From Alphaproteobacteria bacterium (lineage in GTDB: Bacteria > Pseudomonadota > Alphaproteobacteria > Rhizobiales > GCA-2746425): a stretch of DNA of 64,000 bases. Made by a program: the position numbers and the translations under genes. Below the pieces are notes generated by a model, which was given only the letters and a program-made list of their open reading frames with translations, was not told the origin of the DNA and searched no databases. Below, in pieces: positions 34,168 to 42,346 of the stretch (within the stretch, counting starts at the first letter, position 1; every line of letters starts with the position of its first letter). The DNA lies in NCBI GenBank assembly GCA_024743215.1, contig JANSWZ010000011.1, positions 62,001-126,000 on the forward strand. The letters run 5' to 3'.

Positions 34168-35184
34168 ATGAGAACTGGCAAGTCCAAGGTCACTCTGAAA
34201 GACGTCTCCAAAGCTGCCGGGCTGTCGCTCATTACGGTGTCACGGGCGCTGCGTCAGCCGGACACGGTCCATCCTGATACCCGAGAAAAAATCCAAAAGA
34301 CCATCGAGGACATCGGCTATGTGCCCAACCTGGTCGCGCGCGCATTGGTGTCGCAAAAGTCCGACATGGTCGGTGTGGTCGTGCCGGTCCTCTACAGTTC
34401 CCTTTTTGCCGATTTTACGCAGGGCGCGGCGGGCGTTATGCGAGCGAATGGGCTTCAGATGCTTCTGGGTGTCTCCGACCGCGCCACCAGCAATGAAGAA
34501 GAGGCCGTTCGGACATTCATCGCCCGCCAGGCTGACGCGATCATCGTAACCGGGTTCACCCACACCGATGCCTGCCGCAAAATGCTGACCAATTTTCACG
34601 GCCCTGTTGTCGAAACCTGGAACTTGCGTGACGAGGCCATCGACATCGTTGTGGGATATGACAATTTCCGCGCTGCGGCTGAAATGACCCGCTATCTGAT
34701 CAGCAAAGGCTATCGTGAGATTGTCATGGTCGGCGGCGCGTTTGAAAACAACGATCAGGCAACCGACCGTCATGCCGGTTTCGTGGCCGCCATGCGCGAA
34801 GCCGGGCGTGAAGTCCGGCCAGACAGCATCGTTGCAGTGCCCAACCCTACCACCATCGAAAGCGGAGCGGAGTTGATCATGTCGCTGCTGGATCGTCCCG
34901 TGAAACCTGATGCAGTTTTCATTCAGGCGGAACTGCCTGCGCAGGGCGCAATGCTCGCCTGCCTGTCCCATGGCATCCGCATCCCGGAAGATGTGGCAAT
35001 AGCAAGTTTTGGAGACCTTATCCTGTCCGCTTTGCTGCCGGTGCCACTGACGACAATCAAGGTACGCTCTTCCGAGATCGGCAAGCGGACGGCGGAAATG
35101 GTTCTCAAACGCCTTAAGGGCGAACACATCGAAGAAACCGTCCAGGATGTCGGGTTCGATCTCGTAATCAGGAAAAGTGCATGA
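34168..35184 (+). CDS. LacI family transcriptional regulator
   Basis: Start at ATG 34168, preceded by AAAGGG. The 338-aa protein has the HTH VTLKDVSKAAGLSLITVSRALRQPDTVHPDTREKIQ and a sensor domain (DMVGVVVPVLYSSLFADFTQGAAGVMRANGLQMLLGVSDRA). The GntR-type sequence in the recognition helix resembles the gluconate/aldonate regulators of this family. It is the first gene of the plus-strand operon, divergent from the sugar ABC operon. Two TGAYAT...CG...TATCA sites lie between. Confidence 0.93.
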   Translation: MRTGKSKVTLKDVSKAAGLSLITVSRALRQPDTVHPDTREKIQKTIEDIGYVPNLVARALVSQKSDMVGVVVPVLYSSLFADFTQGAAGVMRANGLQMLLGVSDRATSNEEEAVRTFIARQADAIIVTGFTHTDACRKMLTNFHGPVVETWNLRDEAIDIVVGYDNFRAAAEMTRYLISKGYREIVMVGGAFENNDQATDRHAGFVAAMREAGREVRPDSIVAVPNPTTIESGAELIMSLLDRPVKPDAVFIQAELPAQGAMLACLSHGIRIPEDVAIASFGDLILSALLPVPLTTIKVRSSEIGKRTAEMVLKRLKGEHIEETVQDVGFDLVIRKSA

Positions 35185-36242
35185 CTTTGAAAGCTGCTGT
35201 CATCGGTGCCGGTCATTTTGCCTATCGCATGCATATTCCCGTGCTTGCTGCGCGCGATGAAGTCACACTCGACAGTGTCTGCCGACTTGGCTCCGAGGAG
35301 CTTGCCCTCATACGCGAAGAGTTCGGCTTCGCCTTTGCCACTGAAAATTGGCAGGATGTTCTGTCCCGTGACATCGACATTGCAATCATTTCATCACCCC
35401 ATAATCTGCACTATGAGCAGGCCAAAGCCTTTCTGGAAAAGGGCTGTCACGTATTGGTTGAAAAGCCGATGACGCTGGATCCCGCGCACGCCTGGGATCT
35501 TGTCGCCACAGCCGAACGCACAGAACGTCAGCTGCTGGTTGCCTATGGCTGGAACTACAAGCCGGGACTTGAAAAGATGCGCGACATGGTATCCCGGATC
35601 GGGAACATTGAGCATGTGGTCTGTCACATGGCATCCTTCACCCGCGCAATATTTACCGGCGGTACGCTGGGACAATGGTCGCATGTAGCGATCCAGCCCG
35701 AGCGGTCCACATGGGAAGCCCCCGATAGTGGCGGCGGATTTGCCCACGGCCAATTGAGCCATGCCCTTGGCCTGCTCTACTGGCTGACAGACCTGCGCGC
35801 AGCCTCGGTGCGCTCGATCCTTGGAAATGCCCCTTCAGGAATAGACTTGCATGATGCAGCCACCGTGAGGTTCAACGGCGGCGCAACGGGTGTTCTGTCG
35901 GGCAGTTGCGGCATACCGACCGGACACGGATTCGAGGTTGACATCAGAATTTTTGGGTCGGAAGGCTCTGTGCTGCTGGATATCGAAACAGAGCGACTGG
36001 TGCTCAAACTACCCGACGGCCAAACCGAAACCGTAGAGCCTGCGTCCGGCGCCTGGAAATATAGCTGCGAAGGGCCGGCCAGCATGCTTGTCGACATCGC
36101 ACTGGGGCGCGGCACAAATCAAAGCCCGGGCCATGTAGGCGCACGCGCTGTCGAAACGCTCCATGCACTTGTCGCTTCAGGGCAGAAAAACGGCACTGAA
36201 TTTCAAATTACAGGCGGCAATCAAAAGGGAGAAACCGCATGA
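35181..36242 (+). CDS. Gfo/Idh/MocA family oxidoreductase
   Basis: NAD(P)-dependent sugar or sugar-acid dehydrogenase of 353 aa, starting ATGA over the LacI stop. Rossmann motif LKAAVIGAGHFAYRMHIPVL, then ISSPHNLHYEQAKAFLEKGCHVLVEKPM with the family EKP lysine, and a C-terminal GFO-type domain (LGNAPSGIDLHDAATVRFNGGATGVLSG). The first oxidation step of a sugar pathway is plausible. Its stop overlaps the start of an SDR remnant (36239). Confidence 0.9.
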   Translation: MTLKAAVIGAGHFAYRMHIPVLAARDEVTLDSVCRLGSEELALIREEFGFAFATENWQDVLSRDIDIAIISSPHNLHYEQAKAFLEKGCHVLVEKPMTLDPAHAWDLVATAERTERQLLVAYGWNYKPGLEKMRDMVSRIGNIEHVVCHMASFTRAIFTGGTLGQWSHVAIQPERSTWEAPDSGGGFAHGQLSHALGLLYWLTDLRAASVRSILGNAPSGIDLHDAATVRFNGGATGVLSGSCGIPTGHGFEVDIRIFGSEGSVLLDIETERLVLKLPDGQTETVEPASGAWKYSCEGPASMLVDIALGRGTNQSPGHVGARAVETLHALVASGQKNGTEFQITGGNQKGETA

Positions 36243-36325
36243 CAGCTTTTTCCGGTCAGGTGGCAATCATGACAGGCCGCGCCCAAAGTATCGGACGACA
36301 GGGTATCGGAAGGGCGACCTGTTGA
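36239..36325 (+). pseudogene. Remnant of a short-chain dehydrogenase (SDR) gene
   Basis: Starting with ATGA over the Gfo/Idh stop, the frame reads MTAFSGQVAIMTGRAQSIGR then QGIGRATC and a stop, 28 residues. VAIxTGxAQxIGR is the N-terminal NAD-binding motif of SDR enzymes (normally VAIVTGGAQGIGR followed by about 220 residues). IGR occurs twice, as if a deletion or slip joined parts. The rest of the SDR is absent; the sulfatase start overlaps its stop. It may be a decayed gene retained as a translational coupler. Confidence 0.65.
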
Positions 36326-37761
36326 CATCCCTGCCCCCCGAGCAACCCGAACAGCCTGACATCATCCTGGTGATGTCGGATGAGCATTCCCCGCGCTTTT
36401 CGTCGGTTTACGGTCACCCGATCGTTCGCACGCCGAATATGGAACGACTTGCTGGGGACGGCATTACCTTTGACGCTGCCTATTGCGCATCGCCGATCTG
36501 CGTTCCCTCCCGCATGGCATTCATGACAGGGCGCTATCCGACCCGGACAGAGACATGGGATAACGGCACCCCTCTTCGCAGCGATATTCCAACCTTTGCG
36601 CATGTGATGCAGTCGGCGGGATATGAGACAGTTCTGATCGGCAAAATGCACTTCATTGGCACCGACCAGTTGCACGGATTCTCCAAGCGGCTGGTCGATG
36701 ACAGCAAGGTCTGCGGAACATGGATCGAAACAAACGACTGGAATGAACCCGATTTGCCCCGCCCCAAAGCGCGGCAAAGGCTTCTGAACGCTGGCGAGGG
36801 CCGCACTGCGCATATTGAACAGGACGAGGAAGTATTGGCTGCCGCTCTGAATTATCTCAACGCGCTGCCGCCACGCGCACAGCGGAACCCTATTTTTCTC
36901 TGTGTCTCGTTCAACGCGCCACATTTTCCGCTGCGTGCGCCAAAACATTTTGACAGCTACTGGCCAGACAATGTGGATATGCCGAAAATCACCCAGGCCG
37001 AACTTGATAACCAGCACCCGTTTCATAAACGCCTTCGCGGATATTTCGACCTGAACGATGTTGATGCTGACAGCACAGCTCGGGGCCGCGCTTCGTTTTA
37101 TGCACTCGTGACATGGTTCGACGAGTTGCTTGGTCAGTTGATCGACACCGTTGACACGGCACCAGGGCTGTCCCAATCTCCGCCCCTTCTGGCCTACGTA
37201 TCAGACCATGGTGATATGGCCGGGGAGCATGGACTCTGGTGGAAATGCAATTTCTTCGAAGACTCGGTTCGTGTGCCCATGATCGTACGATGGCCAGGAC
37301 AGATCGAACCGGGGCAACGCTCTGCAACACCGGTTTCATTGATGGATTTGAGTGTGACATTCGCCCACCTCGCCAGCCCACCAAACGCGGCGGATATCTT
37401 CTTCACCGAGGCCGATGGCTGCGACATGCGCCCATGGTTGGGTGGCGGGCAAGACCCGGATAGAGCCGTTATTTCAGAGTATTGCGGCCATGCCGCCGCC
37501 CGTCCAATCCGTATGATCCGGCAAGGTTCCTGGAAATACGTCTACTATCATGGCGAACCCGACGAGCTTTACAATCTGGCTGATGACCCCGGCGAGAAAA
37601 GCAATCTGGCAGAGGATGACAAATTCGCAGAAACCCTCAGGCACTTGAAACAACAGGTCCTTGCCGGGTGGGACGCAGATGCCATTGACCGACGGGTCCG
37701 TCTTCACCAGAAGGAACGCGCTTTGATCTCGTCGGTCGAAGGTCGCGGCGTATTCGAGTGA
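36322..37761 (+). CDS. Sulfatase, formylglycine (Cys) type, cluster 2
   Basis: I choose TTG 36322 with GGAAGGG upstream; it overlaps the SDR-remnant stop, and the longer frame is only shadow of the Gfo/Idh gene. The 479-aa enzyme has no signal peptide. C60-V-P-S-R with TGR five on (CVPSRMAFMTGR) is the formylglycine motif. Metal ligands include Asp20 (VMSDEHSPRF) and YVSDHGDMAGEHGLWWKCNF. It resembles choline-sulfatase-like cytoplasmic sulfatases. In this operon it would remove sulfate from a sugar or sugar acid brought in by the ABC transporter. Confidence 0.9.
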   Translation: MTSLPPEQPEQPDIILVMSDEHSPRFSSVYGHPIVRTPNMERLAGDGITFDAAYCASPICVPSRMAFMTGRYPTRTETWDNGTPLRSDIPTFAHVMQSAGYETVLIGKMHFIGTDQLHGFSKRLVDDSKVCGTWIETNDWNEPDLPRPKARQRLLNAGEGRTAHIEQDEEVLAAALNYLNALPPRAQRNPIFLCVSFNAPHFPLRAPKHFDSYWPDNVDMPKITQAELDNQHPFHKRLRGYFDLNDVDADSTARGRASFYALVTWFDELLGQLIDTVDTAPGLSQSPPLLAYVSDHGDMAGEHGLWWKCNFFEDSVRVPMIVRWPGQIEPGQRSATPVSLMDLSVTFAHLASPPNAADIFFTEADGCDMRPWLGGGQDPDRAVISEYCGHAAARPIRMIRQGSWKYVYYHGEPDELYNLADDPGEKSNLAEDDKFAETLRHLKQQVLAGWDADAIDRRVRLHQKERALISSVEGRGVFE

Positions 37762-38681
37762 CCCTCGACCTTTCGCAAATCGCGATTGTGGACGCCCATC
37801 ATCATCTCTGGGAACTGGGCCGTTTCCCATATCTCTGGCTTGCACCGAACGCGCCACCAGCCCGCTTTGGCGATCATACTTCGATCAAACGGAACTACCT
37901 CCCTGCGGATTATCGAGCTGACTTTGCCGGATTTAACCTGCAAGGCAGTGTTCACGTTCAAGCGAATTGCGGAGCCAATGATCCGGTTGCCGAGACAAAA
38001 TGGTTGCAATCGCTTTCCGAAAACACCGGCACACCGAACGCAATCATCGCCGAAGTCGATCTTTGCAGATCTGATGCAACCCAACTGATCGCGCGCCATG
38101 CGGAGTCGCCCCTTTTGCGCGGTGTGCGTGCCATGGTTGCCTGGGATGGTGAAGGGCGCTGGCGCTTTGCAGATCGTCCTGGAATTTTGTTAGACCCAGC
38201 GTTTCGACGCGGTGCGCAAACGCTCATCGAACGCAATCTGAGCCTTGATCTTGTCACTGTTCCCGGCCAATTGACAGAAATTGCCGACTTGGCAGCCGCA
38301 ATGCCGGACTTGCGCATTGCGCTCAATCATCTGGGACAGCCAGAACCCGGCCAGCCAGATTCCGGCCAGGCAGGCAATCAGGACATCTGGTACCGAGGCA
38401 TCGAGGAACTGAAGCCTCTTGAGAATGTCACCATCAAAGTATCTGGTCTTTGGACAATCGATAAAAGCTGGCGACCGGATCGGCTGCGTCCCTTCATAAC
38501 CCATGTCCTGAACACTTTTGGCGCGCATCGGGTGATGTATGGTTCCAACCTGCCCGTCGAAAAGGTCAACACATCTGCTGCCGCTCAAATCAGGACTTTG
38601 GCCGAGATTTGTGCTGATTTCACAATCGATGATTTACAAAAAGTCTTGTCAGGCACCGCAAAAGAATTCTATCGGATTTAG
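37758..38681 (+). CDS. Amidohydrolase family 2 protein, sugar lactonase-like
   Basis: The product has 307 aa from GTG 37758, overlapping the sulfatase stop by GTGA. AIVDAHHHLWELGRFPYLWL is the HxH metal-binding start of L-fucono/L-rhamnono-lactonase-type amidohydrolases, followed by NYLPADYRADFAGFNLQGSVHVQA and the family C-terminus MYGSNLPVEKVNTSAA. These enzymes open 1,4- or 1,5-lactones of sugar acids. With a dehydrogenase before it and dehydratases across the divergent promoter, a lactonase step fits the pathway. Confidence 0.85.
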   Translation: MTLDLSQIAIVDAHHHLWELGRFPYLWLAPNAPPARFGDHTSIKRNYLPADYRADFAGFNLQGSVHVQANCGANDPVAETKWLQSLSENTGTPNAIIAEVDLCRSDATQLIARHAESPLLRGVRAMVAWDGEGRWRFADRPGILLDPAFRRGAQTLIERNLSLDLVTVPGQLTEIADLAAAMPDLRIALNHLGQPEPGQPDSGQAGNQDIWYRGIEELKPLENVTIKVSGLWTIDKSWRPDRLRPFITHVLNTFGAHRVMYGSNLPVEKVNTSAAAQIRTLAEICADFTIDDLQKVLSGTAKEFYRI

Positions 38682-38830
38682 CTGGTCGCATCCGGCGGGC
38701 CATGTCAGGCCGGATAACGAATCCAAAACCTGCAATTCAGACTGGTATGAATATTTTATATGGTTTTGCTGGTCCCCATCCACGCTATAGCTCATGACTG
38801 TTGTTCCATTACTGAAAAATGAGATGATCC

Positions 38831-39814
38831 ATGAGCAAACGCGTTGTTTTTATTGCCACCGGAGGAACGCTCGCATGCATCGGCAAGAATCCAGATGATC
38901 TGTTGGATTACACGGAAACCGATAGAAAACTCGATGGAGAGCAGATCATTGCAAAAATTGGCTCAATAGATGCTGATATTGAAGTCGATGCCATCGACTT
39001 TCGGTCGGTAGACAGCACAGAAATTTCGCCCGGTGATTGGTTTGATCTGGCAACGCTTTGCCAGGAACTGGCTGCTTCTCCAAAGAATTATGATGGAATT
39101 GTCATCGGGCATGGAACTGCCAGTCTGGAAGAAACAGCATTTGCACTCTCGCTGGTTCTCGACCTTGAAATCCCAGTCATCGTCACTGGAGCCATGCGCC
39201 CTTCCAATGGCATGTCATCGGATGGTGACCGCAATGTTGCGTCATCCATCCGCGCAGCCGCTTCCAGGGCAACGCGTGGTCTTGGTGTCGTTGCCCTTCT
39301 GAACGATGAGATCCACGCTGCAAAGGCCGTCACAAAAGCACACAGCCTGTCAGTCAGCGCGTTTCAAAGCCCAGGCCAGGGCCCCATTGGCCAGATGATC
39401 GGAAACGACGTAACGCTGAACGCCGAAATCCCGGCCGGCAGAACAATTTTCAATATTGATTGTCTCAAGAACTGGCCGCGCATTGATATCACCTACAGCT
39501 ATGCCGGCGCAGATGGAACGGCCATCAAGGCGTATCTGGAAGCTGGAACTGCCGGCATTATCGCAGCTGGCTTTGCACCCGGCATGGTTACCCCTGCTGA
39601 AATGAAAGCCCTGAGTGAAGCCGTTTTGCAGGGTGTGACGGTCATCATCGCCCATCGCGCTGCCGCTGGACCCGCCACCGATTCGGCAGCCCATGACCGA
39701 AATGGTTTCATTCCCGCCGGATTGTTCTCGCCTTTGAAAGCGCGAATTCTTCTTGGTCTCAGCCTCGCGAATGGAGATCAACCGGAAACCATTCGGCAAA
39801 CCTTCGGCGCATGA
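38831..39814 (+). CDS. Asparaginase-family protein with altered active site
   Basis: The product has 327 aa in the L-asparaginase fold: ATGGTLACIG (nucleophile Thr10 equivalent), Tyr27, VTGAMRPSNGMSSDG and the AVTKAHS lysine (Lys169). The second signature reads HGTASLEETA (residues 94-103), where active asparaginases have HGTDTxEE. The catalytic Asp is replaced by Ala97, with Thr96 kept. Other parts look intact, so it may be an amidohydrolase with changed chemistry rather than a dead gene. No signal peptide, hence cytoplasmic. It is 150 bp after the lactonase and may be independent of it. Confidence 0.82.
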   Translation: MSKRVVFIATGGTLACIGKNPDDLLDYTETDRKLDGEQIIAKIGSIDADIEVDAIDFRSVDSTEISPGDWFDLATLCQELAASPKNYDGIVIGHGTASLEETAFALSLVLDLEIPVIVTGAMRPSNGMSSDGDRNVASSIRAAASRATRGLGVVALLNDEIHAAKAVTKAHSLSVSAFQSPGQGPIGQMIGNDVTLNAEIPAGRTIFNIDCLKNWPRIDITYSYAGADGTAIKAYLEAGTAGIIAAGFAPGMVTPAEMKALSEAVLQGVTVIIAHRAAAGPATDSAAHDRNGFIPAGLFSPLKARILLGLSLANGDQPETIRQTFGA

Positions 39815-39848
39815 TAGTCAAATCATCATCACCAGCCATCTGGTGAGC

Positions 39849-40271
39849 TCAAACATCTAAATTCAAAAGAGGGCCAGCTTGAAGGCACGTACTGCGACCA
39901 GAAAGTACGTCGCCGATCTTTTTAGCTTCATCCTCAGTGAACCCCGACACCGCCATTTCCCCCCCGAACAGTGGATCGCGAATTACTGGATTTGAAACTT
40001 GTTCTCCGCAAATCCTTATAACGATCTGGTTTCCAAGATTATCAAAGCTCAATTTTGTAAACGCTTTCTCGGTAATACCGTCCACTTGAAATTTGATCTG
40101 GTTGGAACGCGTGCGATCGGGGACGCCCACACTCAAAATATCATCAACGCCGAAGCTTAATTTGTCTCCAATGGGTGCAACGATCTCCACGACCGCCGGT
40201 TCTGTTCCTTGTGCCCGAACTTGTGTTATCAAGCCAATGAGCGCAAAAAAGACCACAATATGCCTGACCAT
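39849..40271 (-). CDS. Secreted protein with SecD P1-head-like domain
   Basis: The product has 140 aa with a Sec signal peptide (MVRHIVVFFALIGLITQVRAQ). The C-terminal half reads FDNLGNQIVIRICGEQVSNPVIRDPLFGGEMAVSGFTEDEAKKIGDVLSG. This pattern (G..hs.PvI..pi.GG...isG.fT.eEA..ia..L) is that of the first periplasmic domain head of SecD/SecDF. I therefore read it as a free-standing periplasmic copy of that domain. Function is unknown; it is not part of an operon. Confidence 0.65.
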   Translation of the reverse strand: MVRHIVVFFALIGLITQVRAQGTEPAVVEIVAPIGDKLSFGVDDILSVGVPDRTRSNQIKFQVDGITEKAFTKLSFDNLGNQIVIRICGEQVSNPVIRDPLFGGEMAVSGFTEDEAKKIGDVLSGRSTCLQAGPLLNLDV

Positions 40272-40600
40272 ATAAAACTCCTGCCGTCATTTTTCGCACG
40301 ATAGATTGTTCGGATTGCAATCTCAATGTCACCATGAGCTCCTTAACGCCAAAAGCGCTTGAATGATAAACGGAATCAGTCTTCCTGATGCCTCTTCTTT
40401 TCTGATTTTCCATTCTGCCCATTTGATGGAGCGGTCAGGATGAGATCAACCAAGCCGACAATCCCGATAATCACTTCGTTCGCGCCGGACAGGCACTCCT
40501 CGCAGAAGCCGCGACGCAAAAGATCATCAAGATCTTCGGATAGAGCATTGTATAACCCTACTGTATAACCACCCTGTAAGTCGTTGAAAAATAAGGAAAA
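40272..40600. other. Intergenic region between the SecD-like gene and the tRNA
   Basis: 329 bp. It holds the promoter of the 39849-40271 gene and the end of the tRNA transcript. A frame here is an extension through the tRNA and lacks a start of its own. No RNA or repeat recognised. Confidence 0.4.
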
Positions 40601-40677
40601 TGGTAGGCCCGGAGGGACTCGAACCCCCAACCAAGCGGTTATGAGCCGCTGGCTCTAACCAATTGAGCTACAGGCCT
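40601..40677 (-). tRNA. tRNA, anticodon CAT, probably tRNA-Ile2 (lysidine type)
   Basis: On the minus strand the cloverleaf is complete: acceptor AGGCCTG pairs with CGGGCCT, discriminator A, encoded CCA; D-arm GCTCAATTGGTTAGAGC; anticodon stem AGCGG/CCGCT around loop CTCATAA; T-loop TTCGAGT. The length is 77 nt with CCA. Anticodon CAT is used by tRNA-Met and by tRNA-Ile2, whose C34 is modified to lysidine. The CTCATAA-CCGC-TTGGT context looks more like Ile2 than elongator Met, but I cannot settle it. Confidence 0.9.
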
Positions 40678-40870
40678 ACAATAAATGTCGCAACGGGCGA
40701 CAAATAGTCAGGGTGCTTGGCTATCGCATCTTGGCGCATTGGGCAAGATGGTTTCGCGGCCTACGGCCCTCTTTCCTCAACCACGACGCAGTTCCAGCCA
40801 ACTTTGGCCAATTGAGACCACAATTCGCCGGTAACGGTTTGACATAATTTGAAAGAATCGGAGACTTTCC

Positions 40871-41596
40871 ATGCGGCTTTTCCCGGCTTTTGCCACATTG
40901 GCCATCGCAACCGTTCTGGCCATAGCGCCTTATACTCTAAGGGCAGAAGACAAAACCCCCACCTTGTCCTTGACCGGCACGGGCACGGTTTCCGGCAGTC
41001 CCGACATGGCGATCATCACCATCGGCACAGTGAGTGAAGCAGAAGACGCTGTTGCCGCGCTGGAAAAAAACACGGCCAGTACCACAGCTTTCATCGATGC
41101 ATTGAAAGCCGCCGGGATTGAAGGCAAGGATCTGCAGACCAGCAATTTTTCCGTTGAACCAAACATCGTCTACCCCAGCAGCAAATCCAGCACGCGGCCA
41201 AATCGGCCTACGATTGTCGGCTATACGGTCCGGAACATGGTCACCGTGCGCATCCGCGATCTGAAACTCATCGGCAATGTGCTGAACGAGGCTGTCACCC
41301 TTGGCGCCAATTCTATCAGCGGTCCGCGCTTTGCTGTGGACGAACCGGCAGCACTGGAAGCAGAAGCCCGCCGTATGGCCATGACAGCCGCCCTGTCCAA
41401 AGCACAGGATTATGCAGATGCGGCAGGCATCGGCCTTGGCCCCATTCAAATGATCAGTGAACAGGGAGGCTTTCAGCCGCGTCCCGAGGCCATGATGATG
41501 TCACGCAGCGCGGCCGACAGTTCACCTGTGCCAGTAGAGGCAGGTGAAGTCAGCTACAGCGCGACCGTGTCAGTAGAATGGGGGCTGAAGCAATAG
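40871..41596 (+). CDS. SIMPL domain (DUF541) periplasmic protein
   Basis: Start ATG 40871 behind CGGAGA. The 241-aa protein begins with a signal peptide (MRLFPAFATLAIATVLAIAPYTLRAE). The SIMPL domain follows: PTLSLTGTGTVSGSPDMAIITIGTVSEAEDAVAALEKNTASTTAFIDALKAAGIEGKDLQTSNFSVEP and, later, GYTVRNMVTVRIRDLKLIGNVLNEAVTLGANSISGPRFAVDEP. Members are secreted proteins of largely unknown role. It is monocistronic, with a hairpin downstream. Confidence 0.88.
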   Translation: MRLFPAFATLAIATVLAIAPYTLRAEDKTPTLSLTGTGTVSGSPDMAIITIGTVSEAEDAVAALEKNTASTTAFIDALKAAGIEGKDLQTSNFSVEPNIVYPSSKSSTRPNRPTIVGYTVRNMVTVRIRDLKLIGNVLNEAVTLGANSISGPRFAVDEPAALEAEARRMAMTAALSKAQDYADAAGIGLGPIQMISEQGGFQPRPEAMMMSRSAADSSPVPVEAGEVSYSATVSVEWGLKQ

Positions 41597-41610
41597 ACTT
41601 CTGCTAATCA

Positions 41611-41630
41611 GGAGCCGTCAAGACGGCTCC
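41611..41630 (+). terminator. Hairpin after the SIMPL gene
   Basis: GGAGCCGTC-AA-GACGGCTCC is a perfect 9-bp stem with a tight loop, 14 bases after the stop. The tail (CTCTGGC) has no T-run, so it is not a classic terminator. Confidence 0.45.
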
Positions 41631-41666
41631 CTCTGGCGCAACAACACTGCCGCACCAACTTTGTCT

Positions 41667-41777
41667 GGATCCTCGGAACAAGTCCGAGGAGGACGGGTTT
41701 GAAGGAAAGTGCCAATCATCCTTTAAGCCACGAAACCAAGCCCTCACCCGTCATCCTCGGACTTGTTCCGAGGATCC
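41667..41777. repeat. Paired inverted repeat, REP-like element
   Basis: A hairpin unit (CCTCGGA-ACAAG-TCCGAGG) at 41671-41690 is repeated inverted at 41754-41773, each with GGATC and GACGGG flanks; the two units face each other across about 60 bp. The whole forms a long imperfect palindrome in a 321-bp gene-free stretch between convergent genes. Similar 'cctcggacttgttccgagg' palindromes occur in many copies in alphaproteobacterial genomes. The rest of this spacer (41597-41917) holds nothing else I can name. Confidence 0.75.
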
Positions 41778-41917
41778 AATGAACGCAAACCTGAGCCAAA
41801 TCCACAGCCCTCTTATGTGCCGCAACAGACATGAATCGAATTATCAAAAAAACGGCTTAAACACCTTCAAAGACTCTGGCTTTTCCTCACCCATTTGCAT
41901 CTGCATCTGCTTCCAAC

Positions 41918-42319
41918 TCAATCAGCCACCACCAGATCGGGCACCGGCCGAGGCTTCCCGTCTTCGTCAATTGCGACAAAGGTAAAGGTCGCATCGGTAA
42001 CCTTATGGCGCTCCCCCGTAAGAAAGCGCTTCGCAAATGCCTCTACATTGATCTTCATCGAGGTTCGCCCCACCTTGTCAATGTCACAATAGACGCACAG
42101 CACATCTCCCACCTTCATTGGTTGAATGAAATTCATGCTGTCGACCGACACGGTGACCACCCGGCCCATGGCGCGTTCCACTCCGGCCATACCGCCCGCC
42201 TGATCCATCCGTGACATAACCCAGCCGCCAAAAATATCCCCATTGGCATTTGTGTCTGCCGGCATGGCCATCGTGCGGACCGTTAATGTGCCGCGCGGTT
42301 CTGCAGATGTTTCGGTCAT
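41918..42319 (-). CDS. Acyl-CoA thioesterase, hotdog fold (YciA type)
   Basis: The product has 133 aa, one hotdog domain. Motif NANGDIFGGWVMSRMDQAGGMAGVERAMGRVVTVSVDSMNF matches the YciA/BFIT-type thioesterases, where the N-A-N-G-D-x-F-G-G-W loop carries the catalytic Asp. These enzymes hydrolyse acyl-CoA. YjbQ (42347) lies 27 bp upstream on the same strand. Confidence 0.92.
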   Translation of the reverse strand: MTETSAEPRGTLTVRTMAMPADTNANGDIFGGWVMSRMDQAGGMAGVERAMGRVVTVSVDSMNFIQPMKVGDVLCVYCDIDKVGRTSMKINVEAFAKRFLTGERHKVTDATFTFVAIDEDGKPRPVPDLVVAD

Positions 42320-42346
42320 GATTTACCTTCTCGGTTGTGGCGGCCA

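Noticed and set aside
34240-35127. Antisense frame of 295 codons across the LacI gene
   Set aside because: Rich in His, Gly and Arg as expected of a reverse-strand shadow; no recognisable domain.
36256-37176. Long antisense frame (306 codons) across the sulfatase gene
   Set aside because: Antisense to a well-supported gene with catalytic motifs; no domain, no ribosome site.
38690-38715. Hairpin ATCCGGC/GCCGGAT after the lactonase-like gene
   Set aside because: Only 7 bp with a long loop and no T-run; too weak to call a terminator.
40376-40630. An 84-codon frame on the minus strand overlapping the tRNA
   Set aside because: Its start lies inside the tRNA gene and the first residues (GVRVPPGLP) are a common false translation of tRNA sequence; no start or ribosome site of its own after the tRNA.
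40601-40677. tRNA as integration site of a mobile element
   Set aside because: No integrase gene and no direct repeat of the tRNA end seen in the flanking sequence.
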